From: Porticoccaceae bacterium
Lineage (GTDB): Bacteria > Pseudomonadota > Gammaproteobacteria > Pseudomonadales > Porticoccaceae
Assembly (NCBI GenBank): GCA_029254005.1
Contig: JAQWYJ010000121.1
Coordinates: forward strand, 1-45,416
Reading direction: 5' to 3'
DNA length: 45,416 bases
Under the pieces are notes generated by a model. That model was not told where the DNA came from. It did not search any database and saw only the letters and a program-made list of their open reading frames with translations. Shown here one piece after another: positions 9,395 to 18,577 of the stretch (its first letter is position 1; each line of letters begins with the position of its first letter). The translations under genes and the position numbers were made by a program.

Positions 9395-9952
9395 ATGTTC
9401 AAGAGTATTAAACTGAATTTTATGATGGCCATAACACTTATTTCACCTGTATGGGCTGATTCCTTTATGGTTAGTAGCACTGATATGACTGAAGGTGAGT
9501 TCATGTCTAAAGCCCAAGAATTTAGCGGTTTTGGGTGTTCCGGTAAAGACCTCTCACCTCATCTAAAGTGGTCTAATCCACCTGCGGATACAAAAAGTTT
9601 TGCAATTACCGCTTATGATCCTGACGCGCCGACAGGCAGTGGTTGGTGGCATTGGCAAGTAGTTAATATTCCGATCACTGTTGATGAAGTAGTCACAGGG
9701 GCTGGTAGTGCCGATAAAAGTGGCTTACCTGAAGGGAGTATGCAAATTAAAAATGACTATGGCGTAAAAGGTTTTGGTGGTGCTTGTCCTCCAATTGGTC
9801 ATGGTGTGCACCACTACCGGTTTACAGTACACGCACTGTCAGTGGACTCACTTGATTTACCTGCAGATGCCTCTGGAGCATTGGCTGGTTACATGATTAA
9901 TGGTAGCACGATAGCGTCTAGTACTATCGAATCTCTATACAAACGAGATTGA
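9395..9952 (+). CDS. YbhB/YbcL family (PEBP-like) periplasmic protein
   Basis: This 185-residue protein begins with a signal peptide (residues 1-21, ending SPVWA). It then has the phosphatidylethanolamine-binding-protein fold of the bacterial YbhB/YbcL group. Diagnostic stretches are GFGCSGKDLSPHLKWSNPP, then the ligand-pocket motif YDPDAPTGSGWWHW, and CPPIGHGVHHYRFTVHAL. Bacterial members have no settled biochemical role; small anionic ligands or phospholipid head groups are suspected. It is followed directly by a strong terminator, so it is a single-gene unit or the end of the AraC transcript. Confidence 0.88.
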   Translation: MFKSIKLNFMMAITLISPVWADSFMVSSTDMTEGEFMSKAQEFSGFGCSGKDLSPHLKWSNPPADTKSFAITAYDPDAPTGSGWWHWQVVNIPITVDEVVTGAGSADKSGLPEGSMQIKNDYGVKGFGGACPPIGHGVHHYRFTVHALSVDSLDLPADASGALAGYMINGSTIASSTIESLYKRD

Positions 9953-9978
9953 ATTGTAGCTTAGTAGTGAGTTTACTC

Positions 9979-10009
9979 AGGCTCTGAGATAATCGGAGCC
10001 TGTTTTTTT
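9979..10009 (+). terminator. Rho-independent terminator after the PEBP gene
   Basis: AGGCTCTGA pairs with TCGGAGCCT across a five-base loop, with one G-T pair in nine. A run of seven T follows from 10003. It lies 27 bases after the stop codon of the rightward PEBP gene. Confidence 0.85.
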
Positions 10010-10261
10010 GAAGTTAAACCTTGCCAATGGACTGTCTGCTCAGTCCTTACCAATGATTTTGCAGGTTTCATAAGTGCTATTTGGCCTTCAGACGTGTTTT
10101 TATAGCCAACGCCGAAAGGCCGCCGCACTGGCTGTTTGTTGCTTATCTACCTTTCTATCTAATATAGCTTACGTATTGTGTGTCATTAATGATTTTGATA
10201 TTTGGATAGATAAGTGCTTTCTATTCTAATCAACAGTTTAATGACCGTTTTAAGCAGGGTC
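10010..10261. other. Spacer between converging transcripts
   Basis: No gene is visible. A perfect 6-bp hairpin (GGACTG, six bases, CAGTCC) lies at 10029-10046. It could help end the leftward GST transcript but lacks a T run. Nothing else stands out. Confidence 0.4.
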
Positions 10262-11119
10262 TTAACTATTATCGCCATGGGTTTCAAAGTCGCTGGCGCT
10301 ATGACGTTCTGCCAATTGTTTTTCATCCGCGCCCCATACTCGATTAACACGTTGTCCGCGCTTCATCGCAGGTCGCTGTTGGAGTTCTTGAGCCCACCGA
10401 ATGACATTGGTGTAGGTAGCCACATCTAAAAACTCTCCAGACTCATACAAAACGCCTGACACTAATGCCCCATACCAAGCAACATTGGCCATGTCGGCTA
10501 TGGTATATAGATCACCACAGAGATATTGATTATCTGCCAGCCGCTGATCTAGTACATCCAGCTGTCGTTTAACTTCCATGGTGTACCGATTGATTGGGTA
10601 TTCATATTTCTCTGGTGCATAGGCATAGAAGTGCCCAAAACCGCCGCCTAGGAAAGGAACACTTCCGATATTCCAAAACAACCAAGATAAACATTCAGCG
10701 CGAAGTGGCGAGCCTATCGACGGCACGTAATGATTAAATTTTTCAGCAATGTAAAGCATGATCGCACCAGATTCAAAGACTCTTATCGGATTGTCACCAC
10801 TATGGTCGGCCAATGCCGGAATTTTTGAGTTAGGATTGATGCCTACAAATCCGCTGCTAAACTGAGTGCCATCAGAAATATTAATCAGCCAAGCATCATA
10901 TTCTGCTTCGCTAATACCTAATTCTAAAAGTTCTTCTAGAAGGATAGTTACTTTAACGCCATTCGGCGTGCCCAGAGAATAGAGCTGCAGTGGATGCTTG
11001 CCAATAGGTAGCTCTTTATCATGAGTGGCACCAGCAATCGGACGATTGATCTTAGCAAACCGGCCACCACTTTCGGTATCCCATGTCCAAACTTTTGGGG
11101 GAGTGTATATCTCACTCAT
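10262..11119 (-). CDS. yghU: YghU-type glutathione S-transferase / disulfide-bond oxidoreductase
   Basis: This 285-residue protein has the long N-terminal extension typical of the YghU/Nu-class group (YTPPKVWTWD, then RFAKINRPIAGATHD). A thioredoxin-fold domain follows (LQLYSLGTPNGVKVTILLEE, NPNSKIPALAD, FESGAIMLYIAEKF). The helical GST C-domain ends with CGDLYTIADMANVAWYG. YghU proteins bind two glutathiones and reduce organic peroxides or disulfides in the cytoplasm. ATG 11119 has a good AGGAG site. It is the last gene of a leftward run (lipase, GH42, SSS, GST) with gaps of 71, 34 and 64 bases, so it is probably co-transcribed, although its link to galactoside use is unclear. Confidence 0.88.
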   Translation of the reverse strand: MSEIYTPPKVWTWDTESGGRFAKINRPIAGATHDKELPIGKHPLQLYSLGTPNGVKVTILLEELLELGISEAEYDAWLINISDGTQFSSGFVGINPNSKIPALADHSGDNPIRVFESGAIMLYIAEKFNHYVPSIGSPLRAECLSWLFWNIGSVPFLGGGFGHFYAYAPEKYEYPINRYTMEVKRQLDVLDQRLADNQYLCGDLYTIADMANVAWYGALVSGVLYESGEFLDVATYTNVIRWAQELQQRPAMKRGQRVNRVWGADEKQLAERHSASDFETHGDNS

Positions 11120-11183
11120 GTTTTTTCTCCTAGATTTAAATAGACTTGATTTATACGTTTTTGCTCAGGTGCAATAGTATCTT

Positions 11184-12635
11184 TTACGGTGTTGTTTGCT
11201 TTGGTGTTACTGACTGCAACCCAATAAATTCAGCACGGTTGCCCAATATAAATCGGTTAATAAATAATGCCAGACCAATACAGGCAAAAAAGGTAAAAAA
11301 CATCATATGAATGTAGTGCAAAGGCGTCCAGATCCAGATGAAAGCTGCATACATTGTCACGCCTGAAATTACCGCGATAATCGCTGCGCGATAATCAACA
11401 TTACTAAACAACAAACCGACGGTAAAGCAGGCGAGTATGGGCATGCTGATGAGTCCCCAAAGTTCTTGTAGGAGATTAATAATGCTTTCAGATTGAGCGT
11501 AGATAGGTACCATGGCTACTGCGATCACTACAAATATCATTGTCGCGGCACCACTTAATACGCGTAGATTCGGCTTGTCATTAACATACGCTTCATGAAT
11601 ATCACAAACATACATAGCGGCTGAAGAATTAACCAAACTATTAAAGGTACTGAGTACTGCAGCAGCAATTGCCGCAGCAAACACTCCTAGCAACCAATTG
11701 GGTAACAAATCACCAACAATACGACCATAGGCTTGATCACCAATGTCACCGTAAAGTTTAAATGCCACAATACCGGGAATAACAACCATGGAGGGAATGA
11801 AAACTACTCGAATAAAGGCTGCTGCATAAACACCTTTTTGAGCTTCGCTTACTGTTGGAGCTGCCATAGCGCGCTGTGTAATAGTTTGATTGGTGCTCCA
11901 ATAAAAAATTTGAATAAACAGCATGCCCGTCAGCAAAGTATGCCATGGTATGGGTGACTCACTGTCACCAATTAGGGTTAAGCGCTCGGCCGGAATGCCA
12001 CTGAAATCAAAATCGATTGCTATTAGGGAAAGAACAACTATTAACAAACCCATCACCAAGACTAATGCTCCACCATAGGTGTCAGACACAGCAACGGCGC
12101 GAAGGCCACCCAAAACAGCATAGGCGGCACCAAATACGGCGAAGGCAATAGCAATAGAAAGTAGCTCGACATCTATTCCAGTCATGGAAATCATGAATAG
12201 TGCGCCGGTATAAATAACAGCGGGCTGGAACACAAACACGTTTATGAATAAAAACATTACAGATACCAAGGCACGCACATGTTTACTGTTGTAACGTCGT
12301 TCCAGTAATTCTGTAGTGGTAGTACAGTTATTTTGGTAATACACCGGCAAAAAAACTTTTGCCAATATCATTAGCCCAACAAACCCTGAAAGTTCCCAAA
12401 GGGCGACCAATAGCATTTGATTGCCATTCATGCCAACAAGCTGATCAGTACTTAGATTAGTCAGTGTGATTGAACCGGCCACAAAAACCCAGGTGAGTCC
12501 GCCACCCGCTAAAAAATACTCTTTATTAGAATTTACAGAGCGATTAGTTTTTCCTCTACATTTTATGTATGTAAGTGTGGCAATGGCCCCTAGTACTAAA
12601 CAAAATACTGCAAGTTGTATGGTTTGTTCGCTCAA
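11184..12635 (-). CDS. SSS-family sodium:solute symporter (second copy)
   Basis: A 483-residue polytopic SSS protein related to the symporter at 4271. It shares YFLAGGGLTWVFVAGSITLT, then NLSTDQLVGMNGNQ and the GGLRAVAVSDTYGGALVL signature, but is shorter at the C-terminus. The start is a TTG with a strong AGGAG six bases upstream. It lies 34 bases downstream of the GH42 beta-galactosidase gene on the same strand, so a beta-galactoside is the likely cargo; this is inferred from the neighbour. Confidence 0.87.
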   Translation of the reverse strand: MSEQTIQLAVFCLVLGAIATLTYIKCRGKTNRSVNSNKEYFLAGGGLTWVFVAGSITLTNLSTDQLVGMNGNQMLLVALWELSGFVGLMILAKVFLPVYYQNNCTTTTELLERRYNSKHVRALVSVMFLFINVFVFQPAVIYTGALFMISMTGIDVELLSIAIAFAVFGAAYAVLGGLRAVAVSDTYGGALVLVMGLLIVVLSLIAIDFDFSGIPAERLTLIGDSESPIPWHTLLTGMLFIQIFYWSTNQTITQRAMAAPTVSEAQKGVYAAAFIRVVFIPSMVVIPGIVAFKLYGDIGDQAYGRIVGDLLPNWLLGVFAAAIAAAVLSTFNSLVNSSAAMYVCDIHEAYVNDKPNLRVLSGAATMIFVVIAVAMVPIYAQSESIINLLQELWGLISMPILACFTVGLLFSNVDYRAAIIAVISGVTMYAAFIWIWTPLHYIHMMFFTFFACIGLALFINRFILGNRAEFIGLQSVTPKQTTP

Positions 12636-12669
12636 GAATTACTCCTGTTTGTTATTATAATTAGCTTAT

Positions 12670-14631
12670 TCACACTTCTGTGATCCAGACGGTAACACCT
12701 AAAGGTTGAATGGTGGGAGAGCCCAAGAGAACCTTGGTGTTTGACTTCAGTGGTAACTGTCGTTCTTTATTTGCGTAATTAAATGCAAACATAAGTTTAC
12801 CACGACGGGACACACGGATATCTTCACCAAATCTATGAGTCTTTATACCATGATGTAGGCATTGTTCGTGGAAAAAATCCAGTAAAAAAGATCTGTCGGT
12901 CAAAGTAGCTATGTAAATGCAATGCTCGTGACGTACGATTGCGGGGTCATTGTTGTGGTATGTAGCTATAACTTCGGTATCACCGGGATCTATTTGCTCT
13001 CGCCAAGAACCGCTAAGGTATTTATCATTATTCCAATACAGGACTTCGGTGCAATCTTTACGAAGAGTTTCCACAGACAGTACACGGATTGGGATCAATG
13101 TTTGTAGTAATCCTGGAGGCAAATTTGAAGGAAAGCTAAATTCTGCAGTTTTAGCACCAGTTCTTGGGCCAAAGATAAAATGCGCCTGACTGGATTTGCA
13201 TTTTTTAACGAAATCGTCATTGATTATTGGCTGACTGGGCAAGATCACCAGACTGTAGGGTGAGAAGTCAGCCTCCATAGGAATAAAGTCTACGTCTACC
13301 CCCAGTTCGCGCAAGGCGCTGTAATATGAAAATTGCACATCGTTAAAATCATAAGCTTCACCTTGCTGCTCTATGGAACTAACCCATAGTCCCTCAGCGC
13401 CGGTGATAATAGCAACTGAAGCTGGCTTGGAATCTTCGCTGTTAATGTCTAGTTTTGTAATATCCAAGATTGCTTGCTGAGCTTCTGACCACGCCTCGGT
13501 TTTTGAGTTATCTGGTCGCAGCAGACCAGCATGCATTTGCTCTTGGGCAAAGGGTGCTTGGCGCCAACGAAAATAGCATACACAGTCTGCTCCGTGAGCA
13601 AAGGCCTCTAGGGTCCAGAACCTAATCATACCAGGTGCCGGGCGTGGATTATTATTGGCCCAATTAACCGGCCCGGGTTGTTGTTCCATTATCCAAAATC
13701 CACGGTTGAGTAAGCCGCGAGTTTGATCATGATAATAGGTGGCAAAGTCGGGATGTCCAGTACGCATGTAACGACGTAGCTGTTCTGTCGGTGCACCGGT
13801 AAGCATTAGGTCGGTTCGCCCCAACGGATAGTTGTCATAGCTGGCGAAATCCAATGGTGCTGCTAAGGCGAAATTGTCCACATCAGTTTCATTCATCGGT
13901 ATAAAGTTATGTGTGATGAATTGATGAGTTGTGTGTTGACGAATTTCATTCACCATTAGATTGTGGTATTGGACCACCTGATGGGATGAAAAGCGCTGAT
14001 AGGCCAAACGATGGGCTGGATTAGTCTCAGTCACCGCAAAAATAGGTAGCTCTATATCGCTAAACTGACGATATTCCATAGACCAGAATACGTTGCCCCA
14101 GTCGCTATTTAGTTTCTCTATGGTAGGGTAGTTATCTTCACACCAGTGTTGAAACGCGATACGAGCATTTTGTGAGCCACTAAGAGTCGTTTCATGGCAA
14201 CATAATTCGTTATCAGTCTGCCAGCCTAAAATACCTTCATGATTGCCATAGCGCAGAGCCATCGCACGAGTAATTCGAAGAGAGTGCTCTATATATGTTG
14301 CGCTGGAAAAATCATAATGTCGTCGAGAGCCAAACCCTCGCGTGATGCCAGTACTGGGATCAACAGGAAGTATCTCTGGATGTTGATCTATTAGCCATTT
14401 GGGCGGTGTTGCTGTTGGCGTGCAGATGACTACACTGAGCCCTGCATTATTTAGAGTATCAATAGCCTGATCCAACCAATCAAAGTTCAGTACTTCTAGG
14501 GCCGGTTCAAGCCTTGACCAAGCAAATTCACCAATACGGACGTAGGTAATACCCAATTCAGACATCATTGCTGCATCTTGCTCCCACTGTGATGGGGGCC
14601 AATGTTCCGGGTAGTAACAAACACCAAACAT
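12670..14631 (-). CDS. GH42 beta-galactosidase, cytoplasmic
   Basis: This 653-residue protein matches GH42 retaining beta-galactosidases (EC 3.2.1.23). It opens FGVCYYPEHWP and carries the TIM-barrel segment ITYVRIGEFAWSRLEP (28-43). The acid/base is Glu142 in GWQTDNELCCHE, and the nucleophile is Glu316 in GFWIMEQQPGPVNW. A Rossmann-like trimerisation domain and a small C-terminal beta domain follow. There is no signal peptide. GH42 enzymes usually act on small galactosides and galacto-oligosaccharides rather than lactose. ATG 14631 has AAAGG nine bases upstream. It lies in the leftward operon with a secreted hydrolase upstream and an SSS transporter downstream. Confidence 0.94.
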   Translation of the reverse strand: MFGVCYYPEHWPPSQWEQDAAMMSELGITYVRIGEFAWSRLEPALEVLNFDWLDQAIDTLNNAGLSVVICTPTATPPKWLIDQHPEILPVDPSTGITRGFGSRRHYDFSSATYIEHSLRITRAMALRYGNHEGILGWQTDNELCCHETTLSGSQNARIAFQHWCEDNYPTIEKLNSDWGNVFWSMEYRQFSDIELPIFAVTETNPAHRLAYQRFSSHQVVQYHNLMVNEIRQHTTHQFITHNFIPMNETDVDNFALAAPLDFASYDNYPLGRTDLMLTGAPTEQLRRYMRTGHPDFATYYHDQTRGLLNRGFWIMEQQPGPVNWANNNPRPAPGMIRFWTLEAFAHGADCVCYFRWRQAPFAQEQMHAGLLRPDNSKTEAWSEAQQAILDITKLDINSEDSKPASVAIITGAEGLWVSSIEQQGEAYDFNDVQFSYYSALRELGVDVDFIPMEADFSPYSLVILPSQPIINDDFVKKCKSSQAHFIFGPRTGAKTAEFSFPSNLPPGLLQTLIPIRVLSVETLRKDCTEVLYWNNDKYLSGSWREQIDPGDTEVIATYHNNDPAIVRHEHCIYIATLTDRSFLLDFFHEQCLHHGIKTHRFGEDIRVSRRGKLMFAFNYANKERQLPLKSNTKVLLGSPTIQPLGVTVWITEV

Positions 14632-14702
14632 AGTACTTAGCCTTTCTTATTTGAGCATAATTTCTGTGGTATCGGAGGTTTTATGCATAGCCAAGGTAAT
14701 TA

Positions 14703-16004
14703 TTATGGTCGATAAAATCGTATCCCACTACCCCAAAGATGTTTAAATCCAGGCCACGGATCAGTATATTTTCCGTCACTACCTAAATACTGTTGGATAT
14801 TCTCTCTAACAGGAAGGTACTCGCACCGATCCGGTTTATTTTTGACGTGGCAGTCTAAAAAAGCAAGGCTTATGTGTTTGTTGACACGATTTATAGTTTC
14901 TATATTCCAACTTGGTTCTGCGTAGTGACCCAGCTCAAAATCGCTATCAAAGGAAGCTGTCGGTGCTGGGTGAGGTGCAATATTATGCCGCGCATTTTCA
15001 TAGACCAACATATATTTATGCTCTGACCCAATTTGTTTAAAAAGTTTCTTGACACCATTTTCAAATCCTGAGGTGTTGTCTTGATCTCCGGCCAGGAACA
15101 ATGATGGTACGCTAATATTGTTCATCGCCTGTTCATTATGAGCATTAAATTCACCGCCCCAGGGAGCAAACACCTGAATAGCTTTCCATCGAGGGTCTAA
15201 TTGTTCTTGTCCAGCAAAACAGGAATTTAAGCGAAAAGGTAAAAGGCTAGCTATTATGTGCGGAGCGCCGAGTTTTTTCATTTGTTTGGCATTAAAATTA
15301 TAGCACCCACCCACCGTATTAAGAGCAGCAAAGCCACCCATTGAATGGCCAATAATTGCCGCATTATTGGTGTCAATCTGCTCATTTAAACCGATCACTG
15401 GAAGGACTTTTTTATCTGCAGAAAAATAATCTAAAACAAACTGTTGATCGCGTGCACGATTGTAAAGAGTACTGATAAATCCAGTTGTGCGAGTTGAATC
15501 ATCAAAAACATCAGCATTGGTGGAGTCAGTATGGTCAATACCAATGACTATATAACCATGGCTTGCAAGGTGCTCACCCAAATAAAACATTTGTGTGCGG
15601 TAACCGGTGAATCCATGAGATAAAATAATCAATGGAAAGGGCTCTGCAGTAAGGATGGGAGTATCTCGAAATGCAGTTCCTTGTATTTCAAACGGTTTCT
15701 GTAAACGTGTCACATCTTTATAAGTGGTGGTCTGTTTTAGTGCTTCATCGGTGTCAGATAAATCAGAGGGATACCAGATTTCAAGAACTAATGATCGCTC
15801 GGTTGATGTTATAAAATTTTTGCTATTAAGTCTTTTAGAGTCCGTTATTTTGGTGCTAGTAACTCCCACGGGGTGAGTACCTTTGAACGCAAGCTCTGGT
15901 GTCACTGCGGGTTGGTGAGTGTAGAGCTGGTCAATCGACCAACAGTGGCCACTAAAAAAAAGCATGTAGCTTAAAATAGTTAAACACAGATTAACTTTAC
16001 TCAC
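14703..16004 (-). CDS. Secreted alpha/beta hydrolase, PAF-acetylhydrolase/lipase-like
   Basis: A 433-residue protein with a signal peptide (about 1-23) and an alpha/beta-hydrolase core. The oxyanion region is PLIILSHGFTGYRTQ (124-138). The nucleophile elbow is GHSMGG with Ser221. LFLAGDQDN (acid region) and YENARHNIAPHP (catalytic His) follow. The layout resembles PAF acetylhydrolase isoform II and related bacterial dienelactone-like lipases. The GTG start has GGGAG six bases before it. As first gene of the operon with GH42 and SSS, it could free polar head groups from lipids outside the cytoplasm; that role is inference. An esterase for another acylated sugar is possible. Confidence 0.8.
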   Translation of the reverse strand: MSKVNLCLTILSYMLFFSGHCWSIDQLYTHQPAVTPELAFKGTHPVGVTSTKITDSKRLNSKNFITSTERSLVLEIWYPSDLSDTDEALKQTTTYKDVTRLQKPFEIQGTAFRDTPILTAEPFPLIILSHGFTGYRTQMFYLGEHLASHGYIVIGIDHTDSTNADVFDDSTRTTGFISTLYNRARDQQFVLDYFSADKKVLPVIGLNEQIDTNNAAIIGHSMGGFAALNTVGGCYNFNAKQMKKLGAPHIIASLLPFRLNSCFAGQEQLDPRWKAIQVFAPWGGEFNAHNEQAMNNISVPSLFLAGDQDNTSGFENGVKKLFKQIGSEHKYMLVYENARHNIAPHPAPTASFDSDFELGHYAEPSWNIETINRVNKHISLAFLDCHVKNKPDRCEYLPVRENIQQYLGSDGKYTDPWPGFKHLWGSGIRFYRP

Positions 16005-16361
16005 TTGTTACTCCCATAATAATTTTTGCCACTATTAAGCGCTGCTAATACTCTCATGATGTTGCCACCAGTTTGTCAGCGAACGTCTAACAGTGATTAA
16101 TTTTTTTTACTTTGACGCTATGGTAAATCAAATAGAATTTATTAAATAGGGTAATGGGGGGGCGTGTAACACATAACTTATTGAAGGTTTTTTTAGAGAC
16201 TAATAAGGGCAATAGTGATGGCTCCATGGCAATAATAACTAATAGTGTTATTAAAGCTTGGTGTTATTGGTCGATAAAATAGAAAAATAGCACTTGGTTA
16301 CTGTTTTTTTTACGTGCTTTGGGTACACTTATTTAACGTTTTGCCAGTTGGATATTTTTCA
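16005..16361. other. Divergent intergenic region
   Basis: An AT-rich 357-base region between the leftward lipase operon and the rightward oxidoreductase operon. It must hold promoters for both. The only clear structure is the perfect 7-7-7 inverted repeat at 16233-16253. The start of the rightward gene is uncertain (GTG 16314 or GTG 16362). Confidence 0.5.
16233..16253. promoter_or_regulatory. Perfect inverted repeat, possible operator
   Basis: TAATAAC, a seven-base centre TAATAGT, then GTTATTA form perfect 7-bp arms. It lies about 130 bases upstream of the first gene of the Gfo/Idh-AKR-TauD operon. No regulator gene is adjacent, so the binding protein is unknown. Confidence 0.4.
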
Positions 16362-17573
16362 GTGACCAAACAACGATTACGTTTTTTTGAAAAAGCCTCA
16401 AGTCAGCAACATATTCCAGATGATCATAAGTATCTTTACAAATCTCCTGAACCTAATCACCGGTTAGCGATTATCGGCACAGGAACCATTGGTCAGGAGC
16501 ATATGTATGTCTGCTCGTTGCTCGGTAGAGGGAGAGTGTATGGTATTTACGATCAGCAACTTCACAGTATGGATGTAGCGAAGCAAAATTTTCAGAGTTA
16601 CAGTGATCAACCTCTTGTCTTATATTCTGATATAGAGTCACTCTGTAATGATGTTAATGTGGATGCGGTAATGATTTGTACACCAAACTTCACCCACTTC
16701 AGTATTTTAAAGCAGGTGATGTCTTCGGGTAAGCCTATTTTTATAGAAAAGCCTATGGCAACAAACTTAGAAAACTCCGCCACACTTGTGGAGTTGGCGA
16801 GCGATTATTCCTCATTTGTGCAAATAGGTTTACAGTATCGCTACAAAGCGCAATATATTGAAGCCTTTCATGAACTTCACTCGAGACAATCTATTGGTGA
16901 TATTAAAACCATTAGTATGAGCGAGTATCGCCCGCCGTTTTTGGACAAGGTAGATCAGTGGAACAAATTTAGTGAATATAGTGGCGGTACTCTGGTTGAA
17001 AAATGCTGTCATTATTTTGATTTGATCAATCTTATGGCAAACTCTTTGGCCACGCGAGTTTATGCTTCTGGCGGTCAGGCAGTAAATTTTTTAGATCTTA
17101 AACATCAGGGTAGGTCGGCCAATATTGATGATCATGCTTTTGTCATAATTGATTTTGCCAATGGCGTCCGCGCTAATTTTACGCTTAACATGTTTTGTCA
17201 TGACTTTACTGAAGAGTTAGTCGTTACAGGTGAGAGAGGACGGCTGACTACCAAAGAAACGTTCAATTTTCATCAAAATAAACCATCTGAGGCTACCATT
17301 GGTATCGAGAAGGGTGAGTGGGGTGCTTCTCGGGAATCTCATGTAGCCTATTCTCAAGAAATTGAGCAAAGCGGTCATCATGGAGCAACCTACTATGAGC
17401 ATATTGCGTTCATGGATCAGCTAGATGGAATTGCAAGCGATCCAGCAACGCCATTGCAGGGCCTTTGGTCAATAATTGTCGCTAGTGCTGCGCAGCACTC
17501 ACTGCAAACTGGCCAAGTAGTAGATGTAAGGCAATTTATGGTGGATAACAATTTAGCACATTACCTTGGATAA
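16362..17573 (+). CDS. Gfo/Idh/MocA-family oxidoreductase
   Basis: The NAD(P)-binding Rossmann motif LAIIGTGTIGQEHM is followed by VMICTPNFTHF, the catalytic EKPMATN and, further on, VEKCCHYFDLINLM with the conserved Lys. This is the arrangement of sugar or inositol dehydrogenases of this family. The start is uncertain. GTG 16314 gives 419 residues with a 50-residue lead before the Rossmann fold. GTG 16362 (TTGGA about ten bases upstream) gives 403 and is preferred. Ten to fifteen bases separate this gene and the next two, making a clear operon with an aldo/keto reductase and a 2-oxoglutarate dioxygenase. The substrate is not evident; a polyol or cyclitol is a reasonable guess. Confidence 0.85.
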   Translation: MTKQRLRFFEKASSQQHIPDDHKYLYKSPEPNHRLAIIGTGTIGQEHMYVCSLLGRGRVYGIYDQQLHSMDVAKQNFQSYSDQPLVLYSDIESLCNDVNVDAVMICTPNFTHFSILKQVMSSGKPIFIEKPMATNLENSATLVELASDYSSFVQIGLQYRYKAQYIEAFHELHSRQSIGDIKTISMSEYRPPFLDKVDQWNKFSEYSGGTLVEKCCHYFDLINLMANSLATRVYASGGQAVNFLDLKHQGRSANIDDHAFVIIDFANGVRANFTLNMFCHDFTEELVVTGERGRLTTKETFNFHQNKPSEATIGIEKGEWGASRESHVAYSQEIEQSGHHGATYYEHIAFMDQLDGIASDPATPLQGLWSIIVASAAQHSLQTGQVVDVRQFMVDNNLAHYLG

Positions 17574-17585
17574 ACTGGATTACCT

Positions 17586-18563
17586 ATGAAACAAGCAATT
17601 AATGTAACAGGTCAGCTTATGCCCGCTGTGGGTCTGGGGCTTTGGAAAATAGAGCAAGCTAGCGTAGCTGAAGCAGTATATAAAGCTATCGAAGCTGGTT
17701 ATAGGCACCTAGATAGTGCAGCCGACTATGGAAATGAGAAACAGGTGGGCGAGGGTATTGCTAAAGCGATAAGTAACGGATTGTGTTCACGCGAGGATCT
17801 ATGGATTACCTCTAAACTGTGGAATACATTTCATCGTCAAGAACATGTACAGGCAGCCTGTGAAAAGTCTCTGAATGACTTGGGTCTTACGTATTTTGAT
17901 CTGTATTTGATTCACTTTCCTATAGCTCTGGAGTATGTCGATTTTAATGATCGCTACCCGCCGGAATGGTTGCATAACCCTCTAGATAAAGAACCATCGA
18001 TGGTACTTGATAAGGTTCCCTTAAGTGAGACCTGGGGAGCTATGGAGACATTAGTCGAGAAGCGTTTGGTACGTAAAATTGGTGTTTGCAATTACAATAC
18101 AGGCCTACTTCACGATTTAATGAGCTATGCAAGAATAAAGCCTGCCATGATACAAATAGAGTCGCATCCCTACTTGACTCAAGAGTCACTAATTAGAACT
18201 GCACAATCTTATAATATTGCGATAACCGCATTTTCACCGTTGGGTGCGCTTTCTTATGTGTCTCTTGATATGGCTACGGAAAAAGATTCGGTGCTGACTG
18301 AACCTGTGGTAGTGGCAGCAGCAAAAAGAGCGTCAGTGACACCAGCTCAGGTAGTGTTGAAATGGGGTCTGCAGCGCGGCACCGCAGTAATACCAAAGAC
18401 TAATAATCCCAAACGCTTGATAGAAAATCTATCGTTGTCTGGCTTTAGCCTTACAGAAGTAGAAATGGAAGCTATTTCTGGGCTTAATAAAAATTGTCGC
18501 TTTAATGACCCCGGGGCCTTTTGTGAAGGAGCTTTTAACACTTTTCACGCTATTTATGACTGA
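17586..18563 (+). CDS. Aldo/keto reductase
   Basis: A 325-residue (alpha/beta)8 NADPH-dependent reductase. The catalytic tetrad is complete: Asp43 and Tyr48 (HLDSAADYGNE), Lys77 (WITSKLW) and His110 (LYLIHFP). The NADP-binding end VIPKTNNPKRLIENL is present. The loop DRYPPEW after the catalytic His resembles that of eukaryote-like xylose/aldose reductases, suggesting a sugar or short polyol substrate. ATG 17586 starts 12 bases after the Gfo/Idh gene. Function within the operon is probably a carbonyl/alcohol conversion paired with that dehydrogenase. Confidence 0.9.
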   Translation: MKQAINVTGQLMPAVGLGLWKIEQASVAEAVYKAIEAGYRHLDSAADYGNEKQVGEGIAKAISNGLCSREDLWITSKLWNTFHRQEHVQAACEKSLNDLGLTYFDLYLIHFPIALEYVDFNDRYPPEWLHNPLDKEPSMVLDKVPLSETWGAMETLVEKRLVRKIGVCNYNTGLLHDLMSYARIKPAMIQIESHPYLTQESLIRTAQSYNIAITAFSPLGALSYVSLDMATEKDSVLTEPVVVAAAKRASVTPAQVVLKWGLQRGTAVIPKTNNPKRLIENLSLSGFSLTEVEMEAISGLNKNCRFNDPGAFCEGAFNTFHAIYD

Positions 18564-18577
18564 GAGATACTATTTAA

